Source of the DNA: Castellaniella caeni NBRC 101664
GTDB taxonomy: Bacteria > Pseudomonadota > Gammaproteobacteria > Burkholderiales > Burkholderiaceae_B
Direction: 5' to 3'
NCBI RefSeq assembly: GCF_001592225.1
Contig: NZ_BCWN01000002.1
Span: 62,001-126,000, forward strand
Length of the DNA stretch: 64,000 nt
Within the stretch, counting starts at the first letter, position 1. Each line of letters begins with the position of its first letter. Under the pieces are notes generated by a model. It searched no databases and was not told the DNA's origin. It saw nothing but the letters and a program-made list of their open reading frames with translations. Made by a program: the position numbers and the translations under genes. This document shows positions 25,755 through 35,033 of this stretch, in pieces.

Positions 25755-26306
25755 ATGCAGCATGAATCCCATGCTCTGGAGCGGCTGCGCGCGGACGAAA
25801 CGCGCCGCCAAGACCTGGAGCAAGCCCGGCAGGATCATCACCACGACCCCGCCTTTTACGACCGCCTGGGCCTGGTCGGCCCTGAATCGGAACTCGATCC
25901 TCCCGAAGAACGCTTCCTGATTTCGATCTATGTCGAACGCTGGACGCCTGAAGACCGGGAGGCAGGCCAATTCAGCGAAGGCACCGCTGAAATCGAGCGC
26001 GAAGCCGTCGATGCGAACGGGCTGCAGCGCATCGGCCAGGACTACGGCCTGGACCTGCCTTCGGCCTCCGATCCCCGCCACACGCCCTATCTTTGGTTTT
26101 CGTCCAGCACCCCGCGCGAGGACCAGGAGTATTTCGAGCAAGGTGTACACAAGTATTACAGCCTGCACATCCACGAAGTGAATGGCCATCGGCCAGAACC
26201 GGCCGACATCCAGCGGATTGCTGATCTCATCGGTGTGCGCTTCGATCACCCTCTGCAGCTGCAGGCACCGACGCATGAACAGGAGGGCCCCGACCTATGT
26301 CTGTGA
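25755..26306 (+). CDS. hypothetical protein between virB4 and virB5
   Basis: 183-residue acidic, soluble-looking protein without signal or membrane segment. Its middle (ERFLISIYVERWTPEDREAG and WFSSSTPREDQEYFEQGVHK) suggests a mixed alpha/beta domain. I do not recognise the family. The spacing and direction put it in the virB operon. The next small gene overlaps by ten bases. Confidence 0.6.
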   Translation: MQHESHALERLRADETRRQDLEQARQDHHHDPAFYDRLGLVGPESELDPPEERFLISIYVERWTPEDREAGQFSEGTAEIEREAVDANGLQRIGQDYGLDLPSASDPRHTPYLWFSSSTPREDQEYFEQGVHKYYSLHIHEVNGHRPEPADIQRIADLIGVRFDHPLQLQAPTHEQEGPDLCL

Positions 26307-26500
26307 CCCCTGCAAACCTTGACCGGCCACCCACCGCAGACGAAGCCATGGGCATGGCCTGGTGGAACATCCTGAAACCGACGGAGCGCGCGACCTGGCT
26401 TACAAAAGCTGGGCCCGCCTGCAGCGTGGCTGATACTTGGGCCGCCTTCAAACGGCACCAGGCGACCCCCAACAACCCATCACCACAGGACACCCCATGA
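26297..26500 (+). CDS. small hypothetical protein
   Basis: 67 residues. PTADEAMGMAWWNILKPTERATWLTKAG is a compact helical segment rich in Trp; no family is recognised. It overlaps the genes on both sides (stop overlaps the next ATG as ATGA), which supports real translation. Confidence 0.5.
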   Translation: MSVTPANLDRPPTADEAMGMAWWNILKPTERATWLTKAGPACSVADTWAAFKRHQATPNNPSPQDTP

Positions 26501-26871
26501 ACCGACGACATTTCATTGCCGCTACCGGCGCCACCCTGCTGACTCTCCTGGCCGGCTGCAAGACGGAGCCGGATGGAGAGAAGTTCATCGGGTATTGGAA
26601 ATCAGACAAAGGCAATCACCCTGCACTTATTCACATCACACGCAACGGCGACAGCTTTCTCTTCAAGGAGACGGCATGGAGCATCGTCGGAAACGTGGGA
26701 TACCGAACCCGCACGGTTCCTGCTGTCATCAAAGACTCTGAAAACGTGCTGGTCGTAGCCGACACGCTTCACCTGGCCTACGACGAAAAGGAAGACGCCA
26801 TCGTGTCGGGCCGCACCAAGGCCCACCGCATTACCGAAGCGCAATACCAAAGCGTCATCAACAAAAGCTGA
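26497..26871 (+). CDS. predicted lipoprotein
   Basis: 124 residues. Residues 1-21 form a lipoprotein signal with lipobox LLAGC, and RRHF at the N-terminus is also weakly Tat-like. The mature domain (EKFIGYWKSDKGNHPALIHI, then TAWSIVGNVGYRTRT) looks like a small beta-rich fold seen in plasmid-borne lipoproteins. It lies in the virB operon before virB5. A role in surface or entry exclusion is a guess from position only. Confidence 0.6.
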   Translation: MNRRHFIAATGATLLTLLAGCKTEPDGEKFIGYWKSDKGNHPALIHITRNGDSFLFKETAWSIVGNVGYRTRTVPAVIKDSENVLVVADTLHLAYDEKEDAIVSGRTKAHRITEAQYQSVINKS

Positions 26872-26949
26872 TTCACCCGCGCAGCTTTATTTCGCGCACC
26901 CTGCAGGCCGACTGTAATCGGCCCTGCGCACCTTTTTCCGGAGTCCTCC

Positions 26950-27654
26950 ATGACACGCTGCAAGTTGCTTGCGGCGGGCATCGCCCTGTCCGCTGCTTTT
27001 ATGACCCCTGTCCACGCCAGTGGCATCCCCACCATCGACGCGGCCACCATCGCTCAGCTGCAGGAACAGCTGCTCACCGCACGAGACCAACTGAAGAACC
27101 TGACCGAACAGCTGGCCACCGCCAAAAGCCAGCTGGCCGCCTTCACCCAATCGAGCGGCTATGGCGACGTGGTCGGCAACCCCGACATCCGCCATCAACT
27201 GCGTGCGGCCCTGCCCGCCAATGCCCAGGATCTGCTGGATCGCTCTGGCGGCTCCAGCCTGGACGGAGATGTAAACCGCATCACGGACCAAGTAATGGGC
27301 CCAGTGAATTTTCAGGAGGATCGCCAGGCACTGTCCAAACGGGCGCTGAACATCGAGGCCACGTCCAAGGCCATGAGCCAACGTGCCTACGATTCGATGA
27401 CCCGACGCTTGGCCAATGTGGATGCCCTGCAGGACAAGATCAATCAGACCACCAACCCCAAGGAAATTGCAGAACTGCAGGCGCGCATCCAGATCGAACA
27501 GGCCAACATCCAGGCCGAGCAAACCCGGATCCAGCTTGCCTCCCAGCAGCTGGAAGCCGAACGCAATCTGCTGCAGGCTCGTGCCGAACACGTCTACGGT
27601 GGCTGGTTCGGAAATGCCAACAAAGCTGGTGATGCCACTGGCGCAACCGAGTAA
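26950..27654 (+). CDS. virB5: VirB5-like minor pilin
   Basis: 234 residues with a Sec signal of about 24 residues (ending VHASG) and long coiled-coil helices (residues 35-70 and 150-215), as in VirB5/TraC proteins that cap the T-pilus. CCGGAGTCCTCC precedes the ATG. It stands in the usual order before virB6. Confidence 0.85.
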   Translation: MTRCKLLAAGIALSAAFMTPVHASGIPTIDAATIAQLQEQLLTARDQLKNLTEQLATAKSQLAAFTQSSGYGDVVGNPDIRHQLRAALPANAQDLLDRSGGSSLDGDVNRITDQVMGPVNFQEDRQALSKRALNIEATSKAMSQRAYDSMTRRLANVDALQDKINQTTNPKEIAELQARIQIEQANIQAEQTRIQLASQQLEAERNLLQARAEHVYGGWFGNANKAGDATGATE

Positions 27655-27663
27655 GGCAACATC

Positions 27664-28617
27664 ATGTCTGGCCTGACTCCCCCTATCAGCCCACCCACGG
27701 CACCCAGCGAAATTGCGCAATGGGTCATGACCCAGACCGAGAATGTTCTGAGTGATGCGGTCAACAGTCCCATGCAAGCTTTATTCGAGGCCTTGATGCC
27801 GGTCATTGTCGTGGGCCTCACGCTGCAGTTCGTGGTCTACGCTTTCGCCCTGATGCACGGCCAGGGCGGCATGACCGTCACGGAGTTCTTTCGCAAAGCC
27901 ATCCTGGTCGTCATCATTTCCTTGTTCTTTGGTGCCGGTGGGCTGTACCAGAACGACATTGCCAAAGCCATGATCGCCCTGCCAGACGACGTGACCGAGC
28001 TGGCGATGGGCACAGACAATGTGGCTCAGGAAGTGGACAAGCTCCAGAACGAAAGCAGCAAGACCTCGAACATCATGCTGGGTGCCGATGAAGATGGAGC
28101 GGTGCTGGGCTTTCTTCCTTCCACATGGAAGATACTTGTCAGCATTCTGGCCACTCTGGTACGCATTAACGCCGCAGTCCTGGGTAGCATCGTGATGGTC
28201 ATCATTGTGGTCTGCAAGGTGGGCATGGCGCTCGTCGTGGCTGCAGGGCCCATCTTCATTGCGGCGACCTTGTTCGAGCCCACCAAGCCGCTTTTCAACA
28301 GCTGGGTCTCCCAGGCTCTGAACTTCGTGTTCCTGGCCTTGCTGGCAGGCCTCATCTTTGGCCTGATGCTGCAAATGAACATTCAGCTGATTCGCATGAT
28401 TGCAAGCCAGATCAATGCCGGTGATCAGGACATCTTGTCGCTCTTTGGGGCCCAGATGCTGGTCGGCATCGCCAGCCTGGTCATCATGATCATGCTGCCC
28501 GGCCTGGCTGCAGGGCTGTCCAACGGCTTCGGTGCCCGTCTGGGCATCGGCGCAGCCGCCCACGGAGCCTTCTCGGTGCTGCGCCTGCGCAGCATGTTGC
28601 GCCCCCGCGCCAAGTAA
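27664..28617 (+). CDS. virB6: VirB6-like inner-membrane channel protein
   Basis: 317 residues with five to six membrane segments: around residues 39-62, 78-97, 155-182, 188-206, 222-245 and 268-292. The conserved VAAGPIFIAATLFEPTKPLFNSWV block is typical of VirB6/TrbL proteins that form the polytopic part of the translocation path. Confidence 0.88.
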   Translation: MSGLTPPISPPTAPSEIAQWVMTQTENVLSDAVNSPMQALFEALMPVIVVGLTLQFVVYAFALMHGQGGMTVTEFFRKAILVVIISLFFGAGGLYQNDIAKAMIALPDDVTELAMGTDNVAQEVDKLQNESSKTSNIMLGADEDGAVLGFLPSTWKILVSILATLVRINAAVLGSIVMVIIVVCKVGMALVVAAGPIFIAATLFEPTKPLFNSWVSQALNFVFLALLAGLIFGLMLQMNIQLIRMIASQINAGDQDILSLFGAQMLVGIASLVIMIMLPGLAAGLSNGFGARLGIGAAAHGAFSVLRLRSMLRPRAK

Positions 28618-28722
28618 TCCATCTGCCGACCCTCTGGCCTTCTCAGACCCAGCAGTCGGCATTCCCCTTCTCTCATCTGCCTGCCCGACACGCTCGTCCG
28701 GCAGGCCAGGAGCCCATTTCCC

Positions 28723-28860
28723 ATGAAATCCCTCATCGCCGCCCTGGCACTCACAGGGCTGCTGGCTGGCTGCGCCTTTCACGCGCCCCAGCCCCCGCAG
28801 CCCGCCGATTCTCCCCGCGTGCCGGTGAACGCCACGCCACCCTCGTTTGACGGAGCCTGA
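28723..28860 (+). CDS. virB7: VirB7-like small lipoprotein
   Basis: 45 residues: MKSLIAALALTGLLAGCAFH is a lipoprotein signal with lipobox LAGC, followed by a short proline-rich tail. Size, lipobox and the place between virB6 and virB8 identify VirB7, which anchors VirB9 in the outer-membrane core complex. The stop is three bases before virB8. Confidence 0.8.
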   Translation: MKSLIAALALTGLLAGCAFHAPQPPQPADSPRVPVNATPPSFDGA

Positions 28861-28863
28861 GCC

Positions 28864-29550
28864 ATGGCCGACACCCTCAAATCCGAAGACATCGCCGCCT
28901 ACCTGGAGCGCTCCCGAGGCCTAGAGCGCGACCATCTGGGCGAACTGGTGACCAGTCGCAAACGGGCCTGGCAGGTGGCACTCGCCGCGGGCATCCTGGC
29001 CTTGGTGGCCGTCGGCGCGGTGCTGGGCCTCACGCCCCTGAAGCAGCCACCCGAAATGTATGTGGTGCGCGTGGACGACGCCACCGGCAGCATCGAGCAC
29101 GTCAGCCGCCTGGGCCAGCCGCTGGAGGACTACGGCCAGCGCATCGCCAAGTATTTCCTGAACAGCTATGTGCTGAGCTGCGAAGGCTACAGCTGGCAGA
29201 CCATTCAGGAGCAATTCGATACCTGCGCCCTGCTCTCGTCGCCGCCCATCCAGACGGCCTACGGCAAGCGCTTCGAGGGCCCGGAGGCCGTCACCACCCG
29301 CCTGGGCACCCAAGGCACGGTGGATGTGCAGGTGCATTCCATCACGCTCGGGGCCAACCAGGCCGCCATCGTGCGCTTTTCCAAGACAGAACGCGACGTG
29401 ACTACCGGCGACACCACCAAGGTGCGGCACCTGATTGCCACCATGGCCTACCAGTACGTCGATGTCCCGCTCACCGAAGCCGTGGCGCGGCGCAATCCGC
29501 TGGGCTTTCAGGTGACGCGCTACGACCTGGCCGCCGATCTCTCGCGTTGA
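28864..29550 (+). CDS. virB8: VirB8-like assembly factor
   Basis: 228 residues. A cytoplasmic N-terminus of about 40 residues, one membrane helix (VALAAGILALVAVGAVLGL) and a periplasmic NTF2-like domain with PPEMYVVRVDDATG and YVDVPLTEAVARRNPLGFQV fit VirB8, which links inner-membrane and core complexes. Confidence 0.9.
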   Translation: MADTLKSEDIAAYLERSRGLERDHLGELVTSRKRAWQVALAAGILALVAVGAVLGLTPLKQPPEMYVVRVDDATGSIEHVSRLGQPLEDYGQRIAKYFLNSYVLSCEGYSWQTIQEQFDTCALLSSPPIQTAYGKRFEGPEAVTTRLGTQGTVDVQVHSITLGANQAAIVRFSKTERDVTTGDTTKVRHLIATMAYQYVDVPLTEAVARRNPLGFQVTRYDLAADLSR

Positions 29551-29577
29551 TGCCCCACTGCATCAGAAGGAAATCCC

Positions 29578-30405
29578 ATGTTTGACCACCTACCCAGCCG
29601 TCAGGCGCTGGCCCTGATGCTGTGCCTGACGTTTTCAGCGCCCGCCCTGGCCCTGGAAACCCCCAGATCCTCGCGTCTGGATCATCGCGTGCGCTATGTG
29701 AACTACAACGCGGCCGACGTGATCCAGCTTGATGCCGTGATCGGTGTGGCCACCCACATCGTGCTGGCCCCAGACGAACGCTACATCTATCACGTCTTTG
29801 GCGACAGCAGCGCCTATGCCTTCACCTACAAGGACAATCACCTGTTCTTCAAGCCCACGGCCGAGGATGCCAATACCAATCTCATCGTGGTGACCAACCA
29901 GCGCGATTACAGCTTCCGGCTGTCGTACAGCGATAGCCGCAGTGCTCCGGCCCTCTACAAGCTGGTCATCCAGTATCCAGAAGTCGAGTCTCGAAAACGT
30001 GATGAGGCCGCCCAACAAGCCGCCATCGAGCGATCCCTGCAGGCGGCCCTCACTCGCGTGAACTGGCTGGCCTACACCCGCAGTGGCGATGCCACGATTG
30101 CCCCAGTCCATGCCTGGGACGATGGCCGCCAGACCTGGCTGCAGTTCGCGCCTGGTGCGGACATCCCGGCGGTCTACCGCGTGACACCCGACGGTCAGGA
30201 AGTCATCACCAACTTCCATATGGCCGACGACCGCACCCTGGTGCTGCACCGGACATCTGCCCTGTGGCATCTGCGCCTGGGCGATCTGGTGTTGGCCATC
30301 CACAACGAGACCTATGGCGCAACGCCGCCACCGGCCCATACCGGGACGACATCGCCTGTTGTGCAGCGTCGGGTGAAGCAAGCCCCAGCAAGGAATATCC
30401 CATGA
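29578..30405 (+). CDS. virB9: VirB9-like core complex protein
   Basis: 275 residues with a Sec signal (ending ALALE). The N-terminal domain shows VRYVNYNAADVIQLDAVIG, and the C-terminal domain includes AWDDGRQTWLQFAPGADIPAVY and HLRLGDLVLAIHN, typical for VirB9/TrbG. It joins VirB7 and VirB10 in the outer-membrane core. Its stop overlaps virB10 (ATGA). Confidence 0.9.
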   Translation: MFDHLPSRQALALMLCLTFSAPALALETPRSSRLDHRVRYVNYNAADVIQLDAVIGVATHIVLAPDERYIYHVFGDSSAYAFTYKDNHLFFKPTAEDANTNLIVVTNQRDYSFRLSYSDSRSAPALYKLVIQYPEVESRKRDEAAQQAAIERSLQAALTRVNWLAYTRSGDATIAPVHAWDDGRQTWLQFAPGADIPAVYRVTPDGQEVITNFHMADDRTLVLHRTSALWHLRLGDLVLAIHNETYGATPPPAHTGTTSPVVQRRVKQAPARNIP

Positions 30406-31559
30406 ATCATGAACCATACGGCGGGCCGCTGAACGATGCGGCCACCCACCCTGACAAAGCAGGCAAACAGGACAATCCTGGCCGCGATCACTCGAAGCTG
30501 GGTCGCGAGCCTCTCGACCTGGGCACGACCGGCCGCAGCACCCCGCGCGGTGCCCGGGCTTTTCTGTGGCTCACCATCCTCGTGGCCTTTGCGGTTGCCG
30601 CTGGCGTACTGGTGAAGGCCTGGAGCCGCGATACGGAGAAGACCAGCGCCACCGGCCTGGAGGCTGATCAAAGCGGCATCACCAACCGCCTGACGGCTCC
30701 CAAGGTCGAACGCCCGGCCCCTGCAATCAAGCCAGAAGCACCACCACCAGCCGCAGAGCCAAGCCACACCTACTATGTGCCGCCACCCATGCCTGCCGCA
30801 CCACCGCCTGTGGATGAAGTGGCCCAGCGCAGGCTCGCCAGCCCCCTGAATGCCGGCGCTGCCGATGGCGGCGCTGCAGCCAACCACCCCACGGGGCCCA
30901 GTGGGCCATTGGCCGATGCCGGGCCGCTGGCAGACAAGCTGCGGCCGCTGGAGCTCGCTCCTTCAGTCGCGGGGCAACTGGGCAACCGCAATTTCCTGCT
31001 CACCCAGGGCACCATGATCGACTGCACGCTGCAAACCAAACTCGTGAGCACCCAGGCAGGGCTTTTGACGTGTCTGGCCACACACGACGTGATGAGCGCC
31101 AACGGCAAGGTGAAGCTGATCGATGCCGGAACCAAGTTCACGGGCCATCAGTCCGGCGGCATCGTACAGGGCCAGGCCCGCGCCTTTGTCACCTGGAACC
31201 GGCTGGAGACGCCTGCAGGCGTGATTGTGAACCTCGGGTCACCCGGCACCGGCCCCCTGGGCGAAGCGGGGCTGGATGGCCATATCGACAACCACTTCTG
31301 GCAGCGTTTTGGCAACGCCATTCTGCTGTCGCTCATCGGTGACTTCGGCAGCTGGGCGGCCAACCAGGGGCAGTCCGGCAGCAACAACATCCGCTTTGAC
31401 AACACCCGTGAAGGCGGTCAGGAAGTCGTCGCAAAGATCCTGGAAAAGTCGCTCGATATTCCACCAACCCTCTACAAGAACCAGGGCACGCGCATCGGCA
31501 TCATGGTCGCGCGTGACCTGGACTTCAGCCAAGTCTATGACCTTGAACCCATCCCCTGA
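30402..31559 (+). CDS. virB10: VirB10-like core complex protein
   Basis: 385 residues. A cytoplasmic N-terminus, one membrane helix (LWLTILVAFAVAAGVLV), a proline-rich periplasmic stretch and the TrbI/VirB10 beta-barrel domain (FLLTQGTMIDCTLQTKLVST, GSPGTGPLGEAGLDGHIDNH, GIMVARDLDFSQVY) are in the usual order. It spans both membranes and senses ATP-driven gating. The virB11 start lies inside its last codons. Confidence 0.92.
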   Translation: MNHEPYGGPLNDAATHPDKAGKQDNPGRDHSKLGREPLDLGTTGRSTPRGARAFLWLTILVAFAVAAGVLVKAWSRDTEKTSATGLEADQSGITNRLTAPKVERPAPAIKPEAPPPAAEPSHTYYVPPPMPAAPPPVDEVAQRRLASPLNAGAADGGAAANHPTGPSGPLADAGPLADKLRPLELAPSVAGQLGNRNFLLTQGTMIDCTLQTKLVSTQAGLLTCLATHDVMSANGKVKLIDAGTKFTGHQSGGIVQGQARAFVTWNRLETPAGVIVNLGSPGTGPLGEAGLDGHIDNHFWQRFGNAILLSLIGDFGSWAANQGQSGSNNIRFDNTREGGQEVVAKILEKSLDIPPTLYKNQGTRIGIMVARDLDFSQVYDLEPIP

Positions 31560-32556
31560 GCCGCTGCCCTTTGACCGGGCGATTGCGGTCAAGACCTTTT
31601 TGCGGCCATTGGCCGCCCACCTGGCCGATACCGCAGCCACCGAGATTGCCATCGTGCGGGCGGGCGAGATCTACACCCGCATCCGTGGTGCCTGGGTGCT
31701 GCATGACTGCGAGATGCTGACCTACCCGCACCTGGAAGCCCTGGCCACGGCCCTCGCGGCCTACAACCACATGGCCAAGGGCCCCATCCTGTCGGTACTG
31801 CTACCGGGTGGCGAGCGCGGCCAGATCGTGCAGCCCCCAGCCTGCCTGGATGGGACGATGGCCATCAACATCCGCAAGCACACTCAGGCGGCCTTCACAC
31901 TGGATGAACTGCAGGCGCAGGGGGCATTCGATGCGGTCGAGGATACCGCGGCGCAACGCGAAGCGGGTGGCCTGTCTGCGACGGACCAGCAGCTCATGGC
32001 GCTCAAATCCGCTGGCGACATCCCCGCCTTCCTGCACGCGGCCATTCTGGCGCGCAAGAACCTGGTCGTGGCCGGGGCCACGGGGTCGGGCAAGACCACC
32101 TTTGCCCGCTCGCTCATCGACCGCGTACCCGTCGATGAACGGCTCATCACCATCGAGGACGTGCATGAGCTCATCCTGCCTCGCCACCGAAACCGTATCC
32201 ATCTCATGTATGGCGGCACGCGGGGCCGGGTCTCGGCCACCGACAGCCTGGCTGCCTGCATGCGCCTGTCGCCGGACCGGATCTTTCTGGCCGAGCTGCG
32301 CGGCCCCGAGACCTGGGATTACCTGGCGGCGCTGAATACTGGCCATCCGGGGTCGGTCACGACCACCCACGCCAACGGCGCCGCCGATACCTTCGACCGC
32401 CTGGCCGTGCTCATCAAGCAATCGCCCACGGGTGGCAATCTGGACTTGGCCACCATCCAGGCCTTCCTGCGCCAGACCGTGGACATCGTGCTGTATTTCG
32501 AGCGGTTCCGGCTGAAGGAACTGTGGTTCGAGCCGCGACGGCTTGGGCCTGGGTAG
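31537..32556 (+). CDS. virB11: VirB11-like traffic ATPase
   Basis: 339 residues. Walker A is GATGSGKTT (180-188), with Asp box LITIEDVHEL, Walker B IFLAELRGPE and His box GSVTTTHANGA. The ATG at 31537 overlaps the virB10 end by 23 bases, which fits coupled translation. It is the hexameric ATPase that switches the apparatus between pilus assembly and DNA transfer. Confidence 0.92.
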   Translation: MTLNPSPEPLPFDRAIAVKTFLRPLAAHLADTAATEIAIVRAGEIYTRIRGAWVLHDCEMLTYPHLEALATALAAYNHMAKGPILSVLLPGGERGQIVQPPACLDGTMAINIRKHTQAAFTLDELQAQGAFDAVEDTAAQREAGGLSATDQQLMALKSAGDIPAFLHAAILARKNLVVAGATGSGKTTFARSLIDRVPVDERLITIEDVHELILPRHRNRIHLMYGGTRGRVSATDSLAACMRLSPDRIFLAELRGPETWDYLAALNTGHPGSVTTTHANGAADTFDRLAVLIKQSPTGGNLDLATIQAFLRQTVDIVLYFERFRLKELWFEPRRLGPG

Positions 32557-32681
32557 GCCAACCCGTCCCTCTCATCCATCCACGGCCTGCAGCTCCGTCT
32601 GCTGGCCATACCCCCCTGTACCCGTGTGAGGCGCTGCACACGACCAGGCAGGCCTTGTTCGGGCCTGTCTGGAGTATTTTT

Positions 32682-33599
32682 ATGACCACATCCACGCGCC
32701 TGCCCTTTCACAACGACAGCAATCTGCTGCGTCTGTCGGCCGCCATGCAACGCGCCCAGCAAAAGGCCCAACAAGCCCTGGCCGCCGCTGCTGAAAAGGA
32801 GGCCCACACCCCGGCCCCCTTCATCGTGCCTGGCATCAATGAGACGGCCCGCGCCATTCCGAACTACATCGCCCGCAGCGCCATCTTCGCGCCCGTGCGC
32901 CGGGGCTGGCGAGCACTGCACGATGACACCGTCTTTCTGCAGGGCACGAACATTCTGCTCAAGGGGTCGGGCAAGCAACTGACCGAGGATCACGCCGACA
33001 TCTGGATGCACGCCATGTACCTGCAGACCACCGCCTTGCTGAGTGAGGCCCCCACCATTAACCGCGCGGATTTCCTGCGCGGCATGGGCAGACCCACCGG
33101 GGGCAGCGCCTATGAATGGCTGCACGAAGGCATGAAGGATCTGGCGCGTTTTACCCTGTGCATCGAGGCTCGGCGCAAGAACGGCACGGTCAAGTACAGC
33201 TACGGCAACCACCCATCGGCCCGCGTACTGGCCATGATCGGCGGTTTCGATTACGACGAACGCAGCGGCAGCTACACCATCTATGCCGATCCCCGCTGGG
33301 CGCAGATCTTCAGCAATCGGGAATACGCCCTGGTGGACTGGCCCAAGCGCCTGCAGATGCGCCACGACCTGTCCAAAAGCCTGCAGCGCCTGATCGGCAC
33401 ATCGGCCGATACGCAGCAAAAATACAGCCTAGAGATCCTGAAGGAACGCGCCCAGTACACCGGCCGCCTGCGGGATTTTCGCACCACATTGGAGCGCAGC
33501 CTGGCTGAACTGGCGGCCCTGGAAGTGATCGCAGAGCCCCGAATCGAGGCCGCTACCCGAGGCCATGAGCAAGCGGTCTGGACCCGTCTGGATCGCTGA
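32682..33599 (+). CDS. trfA: TrfA-like plasmid replication initiator
   Basis: 305 residues. The stretch ARSAIFAPVRRGWRALHDDTVFLQGTNILLKGSGKQLTED and later RADFLRGMGRPTGGSAYEWL with AQIFSNREYALVDWPKRLQM match TrfA-family winged-helix initiators. Such proteins bind iterons and load the host helicase. An iteron cluster with DnaA boxes lies directly downstream (33606-33885). The presence of its own initiator shows that the transfer region derives from a self-replicating plasmid. Confidence 0.85.
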   Translation: MTTSTRLPFHNDSNLLRLSAAMQRAQQKAQQALAAAAEKEAHTPAPFIVPGINETARAIPNYIARSAIFAPVRRGWRALHDDTVFLQGTNILLKGSGKQLTEDHADIWMHAMYLQTTALLSEAPTINRADFLRGMGRPTGGSAYEWLHEGMKDLARFTLCIEARRKNGTVKYSYGNHPSARVLAMIGGFDYDERSGSYTIYADPRWAQIFSNREYALVDWPKRLQMRHDLSKSLQRLIGTSADTQQKYSLEILKERAQYTGRLRDFRTTLERSLAELAALEVIAEPRIEAATRGHEQAVWTRLDR

Positions 33600-33605
33600 A
33601 AATCC

Positions 33606-33885
33606 ATCGTCATAACATCGCGCCTGACGATTCAGACGAGGCCGAACAGGTCAAAAATTGATCAATAAACGACCGATTTTCGCTTGTGGATAAGTGTCTT
33701 TGAGCATCGGCATAAGATCGCGCCTGCATCGGCATAACATCGCGGCTTATCGGCATAGCATCGCGCCTTATCGGCATAACATCGCGCCGAGATTTTGGAA
33801 ACCCGCATGGATAGGGGCTTTCCAGCCATCGAAACGCCTTCTACCTTTCTTCTACCTTATTTCTACCAGCAAGACCTGTGGATAA
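33606..33885 (+). other. oriV: oriV: iterons, DnaA boxes and AT-rich 11-mer repeats
   Basis: Five 19-bp iterons with consensus ATCGGCATAACATCGCGCC begin at 33606 (single), then 33706, 33728, 33749 and 33770 (tandem, spacing 22, 21 and 21 bp). Two perfect DnaA boxes (TGTGGATAA) are at 33685-33693 and 33877-33885. Between iterons and the second box, TTCTACC occurs three times at exact 11-bp spacing (33839, 33850, 33861) in a T-rich strand, a likely unwinding element. The trfA-like gene ends seven bases before this region. Confidence 0.85.
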
Positions 33886-34058
33886 ATCCGTCTGCCATCC
33901 AGCCTGATCGCCTCATCCCCAGATCCTCTCAGCCTGCCACGCAGCGCAGCCGTTTGCACGGCTGCATCGGTCAGCAAGGGATCGACACCTGCCCGCTCGG
34001 GCCACACCCCATCCATTCCCCCATCACCGCCCTGAACCCGCAGGGCCAAGGAGTTCTC

Positions 34059-34529
34059 ATGTCCCAGAACCCACATGCAAATCTCGATACCCGGATGCTC
34101 GCCATTGCCCGCCGCGCTGCCCGTGAAGGCATCGGCGCACTGAGCCTGGGCGAAGCACTGACCGCCGCCCTGGTGCTGGATCGCGGCGACTGGCTGCAGG
34201 AACGCGGCTACAACATCGCCGATGCCCTGGACCGGATCGGCGGCGACTGGGCCGCCCGCATCCCGACGGTTGCACGGCAGTTCCAGATGGAGCTGGCCCA
34301 GGCCCGGCTGCGCTTTTCGTTCGAGATCGTGCCGCGCGAAGGCGACGGCGAAGGCTACCTGCTGCGCCTGCTCGATCACAACCAGGAAGTCGGCTGCGGG
34401 CACTTTCCCGCCCGTGGCCAGTCCGTGCGCTTTGCCGACGACCAATGCGCCTACGACGAAGCTCACGCCGCAGGCCTGGCCTGGCTGGACGGCAAGCAAG
34501 CCGCCGTGCTGCCGGCCCTGCATCACTGA
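34059..34529 (+). CDS. hypothetical plasmid protein
   Basis: 156 residues without signal or membrane segment. The N-terminal half (LAIARRAAREGIGALSLGEALTAALVLDRGDWL) is helical; the C-terminal half includes FARGQSVRFADDQ-like acidic strands. I recognise no family. AAGGAGTTCTC precedes the ATG. Its place between oriV and the Stb-like operon suggests a maintenance role, but that is inference. Confidence 0.55.
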   Translation: MSQNPHANLDTRMLAIARRAAREGIGALSLGEALTAALVLDRGDWLQERGYNIADALDRIGGDWAARIPTVARQFQMELAQARLRFSFEIVPREGDGEGYLLRLLDHNQEVGCGHFPARGQSVRFADDQCAYDEAHAAGLAWLDGKQAAVLPALHH

Positions 34530-34549
34530 ATCCTCACCCAAGGCATTTC

Positions 34550-35029
34550 ATGACTGACACCCCGCTCAAACCCGATCCCATCGCCCGTTATCGTGCCGTG
34601 CTGGAAAGCCTGGATCCGCGCCTGCGCCAGGCCGCGAAACTGCGGGCGCTCTACCCGCTTATCGAGCCCCAGGTGGCTGCAGGCGTGCCACACGCCGCCA
34701 TCATGGAGGATCTGGCCGCAGCAGGCCTACCGGTGCGGCACAACACCTACATCACCACACTGCGCCGCTGGCGCAAAGCCAGGCGGCTGGCTGCTGAAGA
34801 GACAAGCCAGGCAACCATCACGCTGGCAGTCGAGCCCGACACGACACCCGCCGCCAAACCCACCCCACCGCTGGACGCCATCCAGGGGCGACCCAGCCGC
34901 ATCCAGACCCCGGGGGATCTACGCAAGATCCGCGACATGCGCATCGACCTCGATGCCCTGCGCCGCGAAGGCCTGGCCAACCGCGCCAAGGCATCGCAAG
35001 ACACCGAAACCCAACACGACAAGGAATGA
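34550..35029 (+). CDS. StbA-like position: helix-turn-helix-type plasmid protein
   Basis: 159 residues. The first 90 residues (LRALYPLIEPQVAAGVPHAA, IMEDLAAAGLPVRHNTYITT, LRRWRKARR) resemble a helix-turn-helix of plasmid TraK/KfrB-like or StbA-like proteins; the tail is proline-rich and then charged. It sits four bases before the StbB-like ATPase gene. In IncW plasmids StbA binds DNA next to the origin of transfer and directs plasmid placement. The match here rests on position and shape. Confidence 0.55.
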   Translation: MTDTPLKPDPIARYRAVLESLDPRLRQAAKLRALYPLIEPQVAAGVPHAAIMEDLAAAGLPVRHNTYITTLRRWRKARRLAAEETSQATITLAVEPDTTPAAKPTPPLDAIQGRPSRIQTPGDLRKIRDMRIDLDALRREGLANRAKASQDTETQHDKE

Positions 35030-35033
35030 AGCC

